A DNA stretch of 64,000 nucleotides, taken from Bacillota bacterium (GTDB lineage: Bacteria > Bacillota > Clostridia > Tissierellales > Sedimentibacteraceae). The stretch covers positions 62,001 through 126,000 of the forward strand of contig JAEWJT010000017.1 of NCBI GenBank assembly GCA_023386345.1, written 5' to 3'. Of the stretch, positions 1 to 9,376 are shown piece by piece. The notes beneath the pieces were generated by a model. It did no database searches, was not told the origin of the DNA, and saw nothing but the letters and a program-made list of their open reading frames with translations. Made by a program: the position numbers and the translations under genes. Position 1 is the stretch's first letter, and every line of letters begins with the position of its first letter.

Positions 1-1
1 T

Positions 2-2098
2 GAGTTAATAAGTGTTTTTTCTATGCACGGAAACCCTAAACTGCATATGATATTTATTACTCATCAATTAGAAGTTAAACAGCAAATTTCAATTCATAAT
101 AGTAATATTTATAATATTGATGCCACATCTTTTTTCTTTAACAGAGAGGGTACTTTTAGCTTGTTTCAAATGGAAGGCATTCGTCTGACTGATGATGAAC
201 TTGAAAAAATATTTATGAGCACTGAGGGATGGATATCTGCTATTCGTCTTCAAATGATAAATTTTATAGAAACGGGTTCACTTGAACTTGCCACTGATAT
301 TGAAAAACTGGTAGAAAAAGCTATTTGGAACAATCTTACACTGGAAGAAAAAGATTTTTTACTTTCGGTTTCGGTATTGAAGAGTTTTACAGTGCGTCAG
401 GCGGCTATCATGCTAAATCAAGATACCATTCCTGAGAGAATAGAGGAATTTCTTAAAAATAATGATTTCATAAAATATCTTCCGGATAAACATCTTTACA
501 GTATTCACAGTATTTTGCAAAACTATCTGCAAAACCGCCTTTACGACCAAATGCCAGAGGCTTACCACAGACAGATATTTTATAAAGCTGGAGTAGCTTG
601 TGCTTCTATATCACAGTATTTTCCTGCTGCTGAATTTTTTTATAAGCTTAGAGATTTTGATTCTATTTTTTCTTTACCGTTTAGTCGTGAGTATTTGGAT
701 GAACAAAAAGAAAAAATGTCAATTGTTTTTTTTACAACGCTAATTAATGAATGTCCAGATGAAATTTTATGTAAGTATCCATTTACCATGATAGTATTCG
801 GTTATCTAACTCTAATGAGAGGACACTTTAATGAATATCAAAAATTGTGCAGACTGATTTGTTATGTGATTCAAAATGAAATTGGTTTTAATCCGGAACA
901 ATTACAAAAAATAAATGGCGAATATGCAGTTTTGGCTTCTTTGGGAGAATTTAATGATATTGATAAAATGAGAACGCTGCAGCAGAAAGCGTGGGAACTT
1001 TTGGAGAAACCTACCGATATGATTAAAGCAAATACTCCATGGTTATTTGGTTCAACCTCAGTATTAAGCATGCTTTGGCGTGAATCAGGCAATCTGGAAA
1101 ATGTGCTAAAGCAAATGGATGAAAGTAAATCCTTATATCATAAGTTAGCTTGTGGGCATGGTGCAGGGTCAGGAAACCTTATAAAAGCGGAAGCAATGCT
1201 TATGCAGGGCGAAGATAATAAGGCTGAAATTCTATGTCATAAAGCACTGTATAGTGCACGCAGCTACCAGCAGATTGACATCTGTATCTGTGCTGAATTG
1301 GTTCTTGCACGCATTGCTATCTTGCGAGGAGATGTTGAAAATTATTTTGCAGTAATAAAGAATATACAAGATTATGCAAGGGAAAATTCCAGTATATATA
1401 TATTGCGTATAGTGGAGTATTGCATGTCAATTATAAGTCTTATTCTTCAAGTCAAAGATTATGTTGCTCCATGGTTTTATGACATAGAAAGTATAAAAAA
1501 AGTATTAAATGCTCCTGTTGTTCCACATGCACAACTACTTTACCTAAGGATTTTACTTATGGATAAACATTATAATGAGTTTTATGGTGTTTGTCAGCTT
1601 GCTTTAGATGAGTCGAGAAATCAGTCAGGTAATATAAAATATGTGATGCCACAGCTTTATCAGCTCATCTTTCTTACTGTAGCAAAATTTAATAATGGAG
1701 ATTACCTTGAGGCACAAGAATATCTCAAACAAGCTCTTGCAATTGCACTACCAGACAAAATTTATCTTCCATTTGCTCTAATAGTAAAAACATCAAATTC
1801 TATTTTGGAATCTTTAAAGAACTCAGCAGCAGACAAAAATAGTATAAATGCTTTAATTGAGCTTGGAAGACGTCAAGAAAGAGGTATGAAAACTATCAGA
1901 AAAGCTATCATTTCTCATAAATCACCGCTGACACCAAGAGAAAGAGAGATTGCCCTGCTTGCAAGGCGTAGGTTAAGTGCAAGGGAGATTGCTGTTGAGC
2001 TGTATATTTCTGAAAAAACTGTGAGAACAATCCTTAGAAGTGTATACAGTAAACTTGATATTCATTCAAAAACTGAACTTGCTAATAAAGAATTCTGA
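2..2098 (+). CDS. LuxR-family transcriptional regulator, MalT-like (5' partial)
   Basis: This is the C-terminal part of a large LuxR/MalT-type regulator. The frame is open to the left edge, and the residues before the first ATG at position 23 (ELISVFS) read naturally into the protein, so the true start lies outside the window. The middle is helical and TPR-like, as in MalT-type ligand-sensing regions; the upstream NTPase part is not visible. The last 60 residues form a LuxR helix-turn-helix (SPLTPREREIALLA, then LSAREIAVELYISEKTVRTI). It ends at a strong terminator. It may control the signalling genes that follow, but that is inferred from position only. Confidence 0.9.
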   Translation, partial: ELISVFSMHGNPKLHMIFITHQLEVKQQISIHNSNIYNIDATSFFFNREGTFSLFQMEGIRLTDDELEKIFMSTEGWISAIRLQMINFIETGSLELATDIEKLVEKAIWNNLTLEEKDFLLSVSVLKSFTVRQAAIMLNQDTIPERIEEFLKNNDFIKYLPDKHLYSIHSILQNYLQNRLYDQMPEAYHRQIFYKAGVACASISQYFPAAEFFYKLRDFDSIFSLPFSREYLDEQKEKMSIVFFTTLINECPDEILCKYPFTMIVFGYLTLMRGHFNEYQKLCRLICYVIQNEIGFNPEQLQKINGEYAVLASLGEFNDIDKMRTLQQKAWELLEKPTDMIKANTPWLFGSTSVLSMLWRESGNLENVLKQMDESKSLYHKLACGHGAGSGNLIKAEAMLMQGEDNKAEILCHKALYSARSYQQIDICICAELVLARIAILRGDVENYFAVIKNIQDYARENSSIYILRIVEYCMSIISLILQVKDYVAPWFYDIESIKKVLNAPVVPHAQLLYLRILLMDKHYNEFYGVCQLALDESRNQSGNIKYVMPQLYQLIFLTVAKFNNGDYLEAQEYLKQALAIALPDKIYLPFALIVKTSNSILESLKNSAADKNSINALIELGRRQERGMKTIRKAIISHKSPLTPREREIALLARRRLSAREIAVELYISEKTVRTILRSVYSKLDIHSKTELANKEF

Positions 2099-2130
2099 CA
2101 AAATCCAAATATACCACATAATTGAGTATG

Positions 2131-2176
2131 AAAAAATAATCTATTGTACTATCTCGTGCAGTAGATTATTTTTTTA
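2131..2176 (+). terminator. intrinsic terminator after the LuxR gene
   Basis: A stem of nine base pairs (AATAATCTA at 2135-2143 with TAGATTATT at 2162-2170) is followed at once by a T run. It ends the regulator transcript. Confidence 0.85.
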
Positions 2177-2224
2177 TTTAAATAAGCCATATCCTTAGTT
2201 TTAATAACAAAATATAGAATTTAT

Positions 2225-2296
2225 CGTTTCTAATCTTCATTATTAGTTGCCATAAAATAGAAAATAATAGATTTATTATCGCCATAAAATTAGAAA
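2225..2296 (+). promoter_or_regulatory. candidate operator repeats upstream of the chemoreceptor
   Basis: GCCATAAAATAGAAA at 2249-2263 recurs as GCCATAAAATTAGAAA at 2281-2296, with starts 32 bp apart (about three helical turns). The inverse TTTCTAAT occurs at about 2229. The rest of the 2177-2437 gap is very AT-rich without a clear gene; a small TCGGA/TCCGA hairpin at 2402-2414 precedes the ribosome binding site. No binding protein is known, so the role is inferred. Confidence 0.3.
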
Positions 2297-2437
2297 GTGA
2301 TATGGTCTATATTGAAAAATATGTAGAATTTTGTAAAAAATACTACATAACAGAGTATGAAAAAAAACATCCTATACTATAGAATAACTAATTAAATAAA
2401 TTCGGAAAATCCGATAATAAGGAGGAAAATTAGGTTT

Positions 2438-4123
2438 ATGAAAAATTTATCTGTAAGTAAAAAGTTAATCGTTGGTTTTGGAATTGTGCTTATTTTGATG
2501 CTGTTATCTATTGTTTTTTCCATAAAAAGTATCGATAATATCAGTCAACAGGTAGAATTGTATGGACAGTATACATTGCCAAATAACACCAGCATTTGGA
2601 CAATTAGAAGGGATATCGTATCAGCCCAGCGTTATATGGCTAGGGCCTTTGCAGAAAAAGATTTAAAATCAATAGAGAGCTTATTGGCACAGGCTGCTGA
2701 AGATGGAAAAGCGGCTCTTGCGGAACTTAATAAGTATGCCTCTAATCAAAGAAATACAGACCGTGATGAGAAAATTAGAGAAGTAAAATCATTAATGGAA
2801 CAGGCTGGTTCCATAAGGCTGCAAATTGCAGAATTGCTAAAAAGTCCATCTGAGGCAAACTTGCAAAAAGGATATACGATGTTTTTAAATCAATATATGC
2901 CTCCTTTCGATCAAACAGCTGAAATTCTGAGAGAATTCACTGATACTGCGAATGAACGTGCGGCACAGCAAAAAATCAATTCGCAAAACTCCGTGAGATG
3001 GGCTTGGATACTGCTTATTTCATGCTCAGTAATTTCCATTGTACTTACAATATTGGTAACAATCGCAATAAGAAAATCTATCTTGAATCCAGTCAAGGAA
3101 ATTGCGTACGTATTTGGAGAAATATCTAAAGGAAATATGAATAGTGAGATTAAATACGAAAGTCGTGATGAAATGGGACAAATGGCAAAACTAATTCAAA
3201 AATCTAATCAATTGCAAGGCAATATATTGTCAGATGTAATTGGAAAATTTATAAGAATATCTAAAGGGGATTTGCAAATTAGTGTGGATTTAGATTATCC
3301 CGGTGATTTTGCGGTACTAAAGGATACTATTGAGAATACTGTTTCTACTCTGAGTCATACTCTGAAAACTATCAATAATGTTGCTGAGCAGGTCAGTGAC
3401 ATTGCCGAGCAGGCTGCAAATGGAGCGCAGGAACTTGCTGCAGGTTCAACAGAGCAAGCTTCTTCTGTTGAGGAGCTGAGCAGTTCAATTACAATAATAG
3501 CAGAACAGGCTGAAGAAAATTCATCTAATGTTAAAATTGCAACTCAGTATGTTGAGGAAGCTTGTATAGGCATAAATAATGGAAATAAACACATGGAACA
3601 GCTTACAGAAGCTATGACAAATATTGAATCTGCTTCTACTCAAATTGCAAATATAACGAAAGCTATTGAAGATATCGCATTCCAGACCAATATTTTGGCG
3701 TTGAATGCAGCGATTGAGGCAGCTCGTGCAGGAAATGCCGGTAAAGGATTTGCTGTTGTGGCTGACGAGGTACGTAATCTTGCCGCAAAATCAGCTGAAG
3801 CGGCTAAGCAGACTGCAGAATTGATTCAGCGCTCGACGGTAACCGTAGTTGAGGGATCACAAATAACAATGAAAACTGCACAAATTTTGAGTGATGTAGG
3901 AGATAAAGCTATGAAAGCAAATGACAGCATTGTCAAAATTGAGAAAGCATCCTCTGAACAAGCTGTTGCAATTGAACAGATTATGCAAGGTCTCACTCAA
4001 GTATCCACTGTAGTACAGACCAATGCAGCTACAGCAGAGGAAAATTCCGCTACAAGTGAGGAAATGTCAGCTCAGGCGGTTGTATTGCGTGAAGAGGTTA
4101 GAAAGTTTAAATTGAATTCTTAA
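2438..4123 (+). CDS. methyl-accepting chemotaxis protein
   Basis: A classical transmembrane chemoreceptor of 561 residues. TM1 is at about 10-30, then a helical extracellular sensor of the four-helix-bundle type (to about 187), TM2 at about 188-212, HAMP with a second HAMP-like stretch to about 310, and the cytoplasmic signalling domain. The hairpin tip that binds CheA/CheW is intact (IAFQTNILALNAAIEAARAG near residue 412). There is no C-terminal CheR/CheB-binding pentapeptide. GGAGG at 2421-2425 is the ribosome binding site, about 12 nt from ATG. A hairpin without a T run (4135-4161) follows, so read-through into the next gene is possible. Confidence 0.95.
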   Translation: MKNLSVSKKLIVGFGIVLILMLLSIVFSIKSIDNISQQVELYGQYTLPNNTSIWTIRRDIVSAQRYMARAFAEKDLKSIESLLAQAAEDGKAALAELNKYASNQRNTDRDEKIREVKSLMEQAGSIRLQIAELLKSPSEANLQKGYTMFLNQYMPPFDQTAEILREFTDTANERAAQQKINSQNSVRWAWILLISCSVISIVLTILVTIAIRKSILNPVKEIAYVFGEISKGNMNSEIKYESRDEMGQMAKLIQKSNQLQGNILSDVIGKFIRISKGDLQISVDLDYPGDFAVLKDTIENTVSTLSHTLKTINNVAEQVSDIAEQAANGAQELAAGSTEQASSVEELSSSITIIAEQAEENSSNVKIATQYVEEACIGINNGNKHMEQLTEAMTNIESASTQIANITKAIEDIAFQTNILALNAAIEAARAGNAGKGFAVVADEVRNLAAKSAEAAKQTAELIQRSTVTVVEGSQITMKTAQILSDVGDKAMKANDSIVKIEKASSEQAVAIEQIMQGLTQVSTVVQTNAATAEENSATSEEMSAQAVVLREEVRKFKLNS

Positions 4124-4194
4124 TATGAAATAGATAGCAGATTTTCTCAAATACTCTGCTAAAGTGGTATATATAGGAAAGAGGGGCAATCAAT

Positions 4195-4788
4195 ATGAGC
4201 GATAATTATATTCAATATACCAATGATATTCTGCCTTTTGGCATTGGATATCTAAAATTACTTATGAACAGCTGCAACAAAGTTGAAGATTGTATATTTT
4301 TAGATATAAATCAAAGATTTGAAGAGATAACAGGTTTGAATAGAGAAGATGTTATCGGGAAAAAGGCTTCGGAAATATTTACAGGCATGAAGAACAGAAG
4401 TTTTGATTGGGTTTCATTCTATAGTGATATTGTCTGTTCTGGAAAGACGCAGGAAATCACACAATGGATAGATGAGATTGCAAGATATTTAAAGATTACA
4501 GTTATTCCTTCAGATCAAATATCGTTTGTGATTGTTATTCGCGAGGAAAATGAAGAATTTATCAATAATCAGGACGAAGAAATTCCTCGAGAACTGGAAG
4601 GTTTAAATACTGTATTCAATAGTACTAATGATGCTGTCAGTCTTTTGGAATACAGTAATGGAAAATATTACTATGTACGGAATAATGCAATCCATCAAAA
4701 TTATACAGGTTTTAGGAATATAAAAGGAGTAGATCTTATTGAAGTAGTTGGTGAGGAAATTGGACAGACATTACAGAAATACTATTAG
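4195..4788 (+). CDS. PAS-domain N-terminal part of an amber-split PAS/GGDEF/HD-GYP protein
   Basis: Residues 1-130 form one PAS domain (EEITGLNREDVIGKKASEIF) and a second PAS begins near residue 140. The frame stops at TAG (4786-4788) in the middle of that second PAS. The same frame continues without any indel as QSINTGQPTSYEQEF, then KHIWKTKVTPIYSKNGK, which is the missing half of the PAS domain. One gene has therefore been split by a single nonsense codon (or TAG is read through, or it is a sequencing error). A good ribosome binding site (AGAGGGG) precedes ATG 4195. Alone, this piece would be a cytosolic sensor fragment with no output domain. Confidence 0.75.
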   Translation: MSDNYIQYTNDILPFGIGYLKLLMNSCNKVEDCIFLDINQRFEEITGLNREDVIGKKASEIFTGMKNRSFDWVSFYSDIVCSGKTQEITQWIDEIARYLKITVIPSDQISFVIVIREENEEFINNQDEEIPRELEGLNTVFNSTNDAVSLLEYSNGKYYYVRNNAIHQNYTGFRNIKGVDLIEVVGEEIGQTLQKYY

Positions 4789-4908
4789 CAAAGCATAAAT
4801 ACTGGACAGCCGACTAGCTATGAACAGGAATTTAAATTTGTATCCGGAAAACATATTTGGAAAACAAAAGTTACTCCGATATATAGTAAAAACGGGAAAT
4901 GCTATCTA

Positions 4909-6750
4909 TTGTGCTCTAGCGAGGATGCTTCAAAGCTTAAAAAAATGGAAGAAGAAAATGATGCACTTATCCAGCGCTTGCAGGCTATGTTTAATCAGCA
5001 CAGTGCAGTCCAGCTTATTTTTAACCCTGCATCTGGGTGTATCGTCGATGCTAATCCAGCTGCCTGCAAATTTTATGGTTATTCTCGAGATGAGCTTTTT
5101 AAGCTTAAAATTCAGGATATTAATATGCTTCCACACGATAAGCTTGAAGAGAAATTTCAAAGTGAATTAAGAGGTCAGAATTACTTTTCATCAATTCCAT
5201 ATCGATTGAAAAGTGGAGAGATTAGGTTGTTGGATGTTTACTCATGTCCAATTGATGATGGTGAGGACAAGCTGCTCTATTCTATTATATTTGACGCAAC
5301 GCAACGAGAAGTCTATCGTAACGAATTATTTCAGGAAAAGGAATTGCTTAAGACAACACTGCAATCTATAGGAGATGGTGTAGTCACAACAGATAATAAC
5401 GGTATAATCACCAATCTTAACAATGTTGCACAGGAGTTAACATGCTGGGATAATAATTTGGCTATTGGCAGATCTTTTACAGATGTATTTATCCTAAAAA
5501 ATGAGGAAACAGGGCAACAGGTAGATAGCCCTATTCAAAAAGTGCTTGAGACTGGTCGAATTGTTGGACTTGCTAATCATACGGAGTTGGTAAATCTTAA
5601 AGGTCAGTATATACCTATTGCCGATAGTGCAGCGCCTATAAAAACAAAAGATGGAAAGACTCATGGAGTTGTTATGGTGTTTCGTGATGTCAGCGATGAA
5701 AAAGAGCATAGTAAACAAATTAGATTTTTAAGCTATCATGATGCTTTGACTGGTCTCTATAACAGGCGATATGTTGAGAAAGTTTTAAATCAGCTGGATT
5801 GTGCTAAAAATCTGCCGTTAGCTATCATTATGGGAGATGTTAATGGATTAAAAATCACTAATGATGTATTTGGACACAAAGCTGGAGATTCGCTATTGCA
5901 ACATGTAGCTGTACTGCTTGAGAAACACTGCAATAAAGATGCCTTAATTGCACGTTGGGGCGGTGATGAATTTGTTGTTTTTATGCCTAAAACTAATTTA
6001 AAATTGGCAGAAGAAATCATAAAAAAAATTAAAAGCGATCACGTAAATGTGGATGGAAGTGATCTGCACCTTAGTCTTTCGCTTGGATGTGCGATAAAAG
6101 CCACAATGGAAAAGAGTGTTGAAACTGCTTTAAGAGAAGCAGAAGAATATATGTATCATCAGAAACTTTTAGATGGTAAAAGCTATCGAAATGCAATTAT
6201 AAATACGCTTCTTGTGACACTTTATGAAAAAAGCATGGAGACAGAGGAACATTCGAAAAGGATGGAGACATATTGTCATTCCATAGGTCGAAAGCTTTGG
6301 CTTTCATCTAAAGAGCTGGACGAACTTTCATTGCTTGCTCTTTTGCATGATTTAGGGAAAGTTGGAATTAACCCAAATATATTAAAAAAGCCTGGAAAAC
6401 TCACTGCTGATGAGTGGGAGGAAATGAAACGCCATCCGGAAATTGGTTATAGAATTGCCCAAGCGACGCCGGAGCTTGCGATTGTTTCGGACTATATTCT
6501 TTCACACCATGAACGATGGGATGGGAATGGGTATCCACGTAGACTGAAAGGAGAAGAAATTCCTCTGCTTTGTCGTATCCTTGCAGTAACAGATGCCTTT
6601 GACGCTATGACAAATGACCGTGCTTATCGAAAGGCTATGAGCAGAAAAGAAGCACTCCTTGAGATTGAGAGGAATTCTGGTTCTCAATTTGACCCAACTA
6701 TTACAAGTCTCTTTATTAACACTATTATGGATGAAGATACCTGCGTTTAA
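4909..6750 (+). CDS. PAS-PAS-GGDEF-HD-GYP c-di-GMP signalling protein (downstream part of split gene)
   Basis: This is the output half of the split protein, in the same frame as the upstream PAS fragment. It holds two PAS domains (about 25-140 and 145-270), a GGDEF domain with an intact RWGGDEF motif near residue 350, and an HD-GYP domain with HDLGKVG near 480 and HHERWDGNGYP near 535. GGDEF makes c-di-GMP and HD-GYP degrades it, so both activities are possible. If translated separately, starts could be TTG 4909 or ATG 4945, but neither has a convincing ribosome binding site. That argues for a once-continuous protein starting at 4195. It ends 44 nt before another GGDEF gene. Confidence 0.85.
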   Translation: MCSSEDASKLKKMEEENDALIQRLQAMFNQHSAVQLIFNPASGCIVDANPAACKFYGYSRDELFKLKIQDINMLPHDKLEEKFQSELRGQNYFSSIPYRLKSGEIRLLDVYSCPIDDGEDKLLYSIIFDATQREVYRNELFQEKELLKTTLQSIGDGVVTTDNNGIITNLNNVAQELTCWDNNLAIGRSFTDVFILKNEETGQQVDSPIQKVLETGRIVGLANHTELVNLKGQYIPIADSAAPIKTKDGKTHGVVMVFRDVSDEKEHSKQIRFLSYHDALTGLYNRRYVEKVLNQLDCAKNLPLAIIMGDVNGLKITNDVFGHKAGDSLLQHVAVLLEKHCNKDALIARWGGDEFVVFMPKTNLKLAEEIIKKIKSDHVNVDGSDLHLSLSLGCAIKATMEKSVETALREAEEYMYHQKLLDGKSYRNAIINTLLVTLYEKSMETEEHSKRMETYCHSIGRKLWLSSKELDELSLLALLHDLGKVGINPNILKKPGKLTADEWEEMKRHPEIGYRIAQATPELAIVSDYILSHHERWDGNGYPRRLKGEEIPLLCRILAVTDAFDAMTNDRAYRKAMSRKEALLEIERNSGSQFDPTITSLFINTIMDEDTCV

Positions 6751-6794
6751 AAGGATTGATATATATTAATTCATATTAAAAAAGAGGGTGAGCT

Positions 6795-8126
6795 ATGAAT
6801 CAGGTTATTTTAAAAACTAATAAGAGATACTTTGCCTTTGTTTCAGTTTTAGTAATACTGCTATTTTTTATTGTTTTTATTCCAATGAGAAACGAGCTTA
6901 AAAAACAATCAATAGAAAATTACGCTTTACTTGCAAAATCAAAACAACAGACTATCGTCGCATTAGTCAATAGCTGCATATCAAATGCAAATGGTCTATC
7001 CAGCAGAACTGCTATAAGAGATTTTATAGTAGATTTTAACAATAAAAATTTGAGCTGGTCGGAGCTTGTAAGTCTAACTAAATCAAAATATAATGATGGG
7101 GTAAAAGTAATTCAAAATATTAATCTTGCTGTAAGATATGTATCTGATAAGCCATTGGTCGTATGGAAGCAAGGAGAAACAGATATTGATACATATAAAA
7201 ATTTATTTAATAATTCAATGAAAATTGAATATAGATTTGAAGAAAAAGTAGATAGCTTAAAAATAATAGTTTACTCTCCGATTATATTTCAAAACGAGTT
7301 AATTGCTTATGACATCATTGTAGTTAATATATTAGAAAAGTTTAATGAATTGTCTAAGGACGGGTTTAATGTTAAAATTATAAAATCCAATAATCAATTG
7401 TTAAAAAATATTAAACCAGAGAAAATATACGAGAGATACTCAATCAATCAGCACAATTACATGTGTATAGCAAAACCGATTGATAATAATTATTTGATTT
7501 TTATAAGTAAATTGACAGATGATGTTTTTGTGAATATCAATAAAGTGTCATTATTTAGTATCACTGGATTTACATTGGGTTTAATATTGATTTTTTTTAT
7601 GATTCATATGAATTTAGTTAAAGTGGCGAATAGATTAATTCAGAAAATTGAGAGCAGCAGAGATACTTGTATGAACTATGCCAATCATGATTTTTTAACT
7701 GGAGCATATACAAGGTTTTACTTTGACAACTGGATTAAAAATAAAGATACAGTAGGTCGATTTGTTGTTGTGATGATAGATATTGATTGTTTTAAGAGCA
7801 TCAATGATACTTATGGACATGAAATAGGTGATGATGTACTAAAATTTATAACTAACAATTTAATTGGGGCTTTGCGTGAGAATGATTTTGTAGTAAGATT
7901 TGGCGGAGACGAATTTATTGCAGTATATGAAGGAATAAGTGCAGATAATGTCCATAAAATATTTAGCAAAATAAATCATAATATTAGTGATTTAAACCAA
8001 TTTGAATTTGAAATTTCAATATCCTATGGGATAGAAGAAGTTGTATCCTTAGATACAATATATAATTCAATAAAAAAAGCTGATAAAAAAATGTATGAAA
8101 ATAAAAGAGAAAACAAACTTAAATAG
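6795..8126 (+). CDS. membrane-anchored diguanylate cyclase
   Basis: A 443-residue protein with TM1 at about 12-28, an extracellular sensor region of about 220 residues (dCache-like in layout, not identified with certainty), TM2 at about 250-272 and a C-terminal GGDEF domain. The motif RFGGDEF near residue 368 and the preceding DIDCFKSINDTYGHEIGD are intact, so c-di-GMP synthesis is expected; no EAL or HD-GYP domain follows. GAGGGTGAG at 6784-6792 is the ribosome binding site. It follows the split PAS/GGDEF/HD-GYP gene closely and may share its transcript. The 8127-8296 gap shows no terminator. Confidence 0.92.
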   Translation: MNQVILKTNKRYFAFVSVLVILLFFIVFIPMRNELKKQSIENYALLAKSKQQTIVALVNSCISNANGLSSRTAIRDFIVDFNNKNLSWSELVSLTKSKYNDGVKVIQNINLAVRYVSDKPLVVWKQGETDIDTYKNLFNNSMKIEYRFEEKVDSLKIIVYSPIIFQNELIAYDIIVVNILEKFNELSKDGFNVKIIKSNNQLLKNIKPEKIYERYSINQHNYMCIAKPIDNNYLIFISKLTDDVFVNINKVSLFSITGFTLGLILIFFMIHMNLVKVANRLIQKIESSRDTCMNYANHDFLTGAYTRFYFDNWIKNKDTVGRFVVVMIDIDCFKSINDTYGHEIGDDVLKFITNNLIGALRENDFVVRFGGDEFIAVYEGISADNVHKIFSKINHNISDLNQFEFEISISYGIEEVVSLDTIYNSIKKADKKMYENKRENKLK

Positions 8127-8296
8127 TTAGAATGTGTTGGTAAATCCTTGTACTGTAAAGCAAGAACAGATAAGGCAAATTGAATTCTATATATAAAATA
8201 CTTTTGTAAAATCCTAGTTATCAAATTATGCACATATGCAATTTATCGGAATATTATGTCTGTATGATGTAAATTTTTCAGAAAGGACCTAATATT

Positions 8297-9175
8297 ATGA
8301 ATGATTGTAGTGTTAAAATATATTTCCCCAAAAAAATATTAAAAGGAGCTGGTTTGAGAGATAGTTCCTTTATTCCGGCTTGGGTTTATAGAATAAAGAT
8401 TATAATTAATAATTATAGCGAATATTTTAAAATATGCTCTTTAAATTCCACCTTTGCAAATGGATTAAGATATTTAGGCAATATAAAGGTAGAGGGACCA
8501 GATAGCGAGATTTCAGAATTTATAAAGGTTGTTGAGCCAAACGAAAAGGTTGGAAATAATAATTTAATATTATTTGCCAATAATTTTAAACTTTCTCCGA
8601 TGTCGGAAAATATTCTAAGTTTTGATTTAGCCTTATATGACAAATATACAGACAATTCTTTGGAAAATTCAGGAAGCAAAATACCTCATAAAGCTATTCT
8701 TAACGTTAATACATATTTATTATCAGATGGAGAAATTTCATATGATAACATAACAAGTGAAGTCATGGACTACGAAATCAAGCTTAGATGCGATGAGGAA
8801 AAAATGAGTATTGGAGATGAAGCAAAGCTATATGTAGAGTGCAAAGCAGGTCAGTACGACTTAATAAGGAGAGCTTATCTAAAAAGCGTCATTGATAGTG
8901 GATTTAAGTACATAAGTCAAAGCTCAAACTATGAGCCATCAAAGCTATATTCATATGACAATCGTACGATATTAAAATGGAGCTTTGATGTGGTAAATCC
9001 ATCGGAGTGCAAGAGAATAGCATTTAAAATAAAATTAAAAAATAAATACAATGATGATACAGAAATAAAAGTAGGAGATACTCTTATTAACAGCATAAAT
9101 TCAAATGGAGTAAATAACTCCTCCTATAATCAATGTCCAGATACAAGCAAATGCAATGTCCTAGTAGTTAAATAA
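8297..9175 (+). CDS. hypothetical beta-rich protein, weakly DUF11-like
   Basis: I do not recognise this 292-residue protein with certainty. It has no signal peptide, lipobox or membrane segment. It appears to hold two beta-strand-rich halves; the second ends with a pattern (KIKLKNKY, then IKVGDTLINSINSNG) reminiscent of DUF11/conserved-repeat surface domains. GAAAGGA precedes ATG 8297. It has its own terminator and lies upstream of an S-layer protein, so a cell-surface or secreted role by an unusual route is possible, but the lack of an export signal argues against assuming it. Confidence 0.6.
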   Translation: MNDCSVKIYFPKKILKGAGLRDSSFIPAWVYRIKIIINNYSEYFKICSLNSTFANGLRYLGNIKVEGPDSEISEFIKVVEPNEKVGNNNLILFANNFKLSPMSENILSFDLALYDKYTDNSLENSGSKIPHKAILNVNTYLLSDGEISYDNITSEVMDYEIKLRCDEEKMSIGDEAKLYVECKAGQYDLIRRAYLKSVIDSGFKYISQSSNYEPSKLYSYDNRTILKWSFDVVNPSECKRIAFKIKLKNKYNDDTEIKVGDTLINSINSNGVNNSSYNQCPDTSKCNVLVVK

Positions 9176-9180
9176 CTGTA

Positions 9181-9226
9181 AAAAATCAAAGAGAAAATTT
9201 TCTGTTTTTCTTTGATTTTTTATTTT
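9181..9226 (+). terminator. intrinsic terminator
   Basis: AAAAATCAAAG (9181-9191) pairs with CTTTGATTTTT (9210-9220), followed by more T. It ends the transcript of the preceding unknown gene. Confidence 0.85.
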
Positions 9227-9376
9227 AGTTTTAAAAAACTATATTAATGTTTCAAGGGGATGCACTATGTTGCGCTGTCCCATCAAATTGTAATTTTAAT
9301 GTAATAAATAAGCTCCCTCTATGTAATATAATGAGAACATAATAAAGTATGAGTATCAAGAAAGGAGTGAGTTATA

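Noticed and set aside
871..1092. Minus-strand frame inside the LuxR gene
   Set aside because: It is one of many shadow frames on the opposite strand of a strongly coding gene, with no ribosome binding site.
2177..2437. Possible c-di-GMP riboswitch before the chemoreceptor gene
   Set aside because: The conserved GEMM-type core and tetraloop-receptor pattern are absent; the region is almost pure A/T.
4820..5170. 116-codon frame overlapping the split PAS gene
   Set aside because: It lies in another frame over clear PAS coding sequence and has no ribosome binding site. The gene break is the in-frame TAG, not a frameshift into this frame.
9250..9290. Short G+C-richer patch before the SLH gene
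   Set aside because: It could be a gene remnant, but neither strand gives enough codons to identify one.
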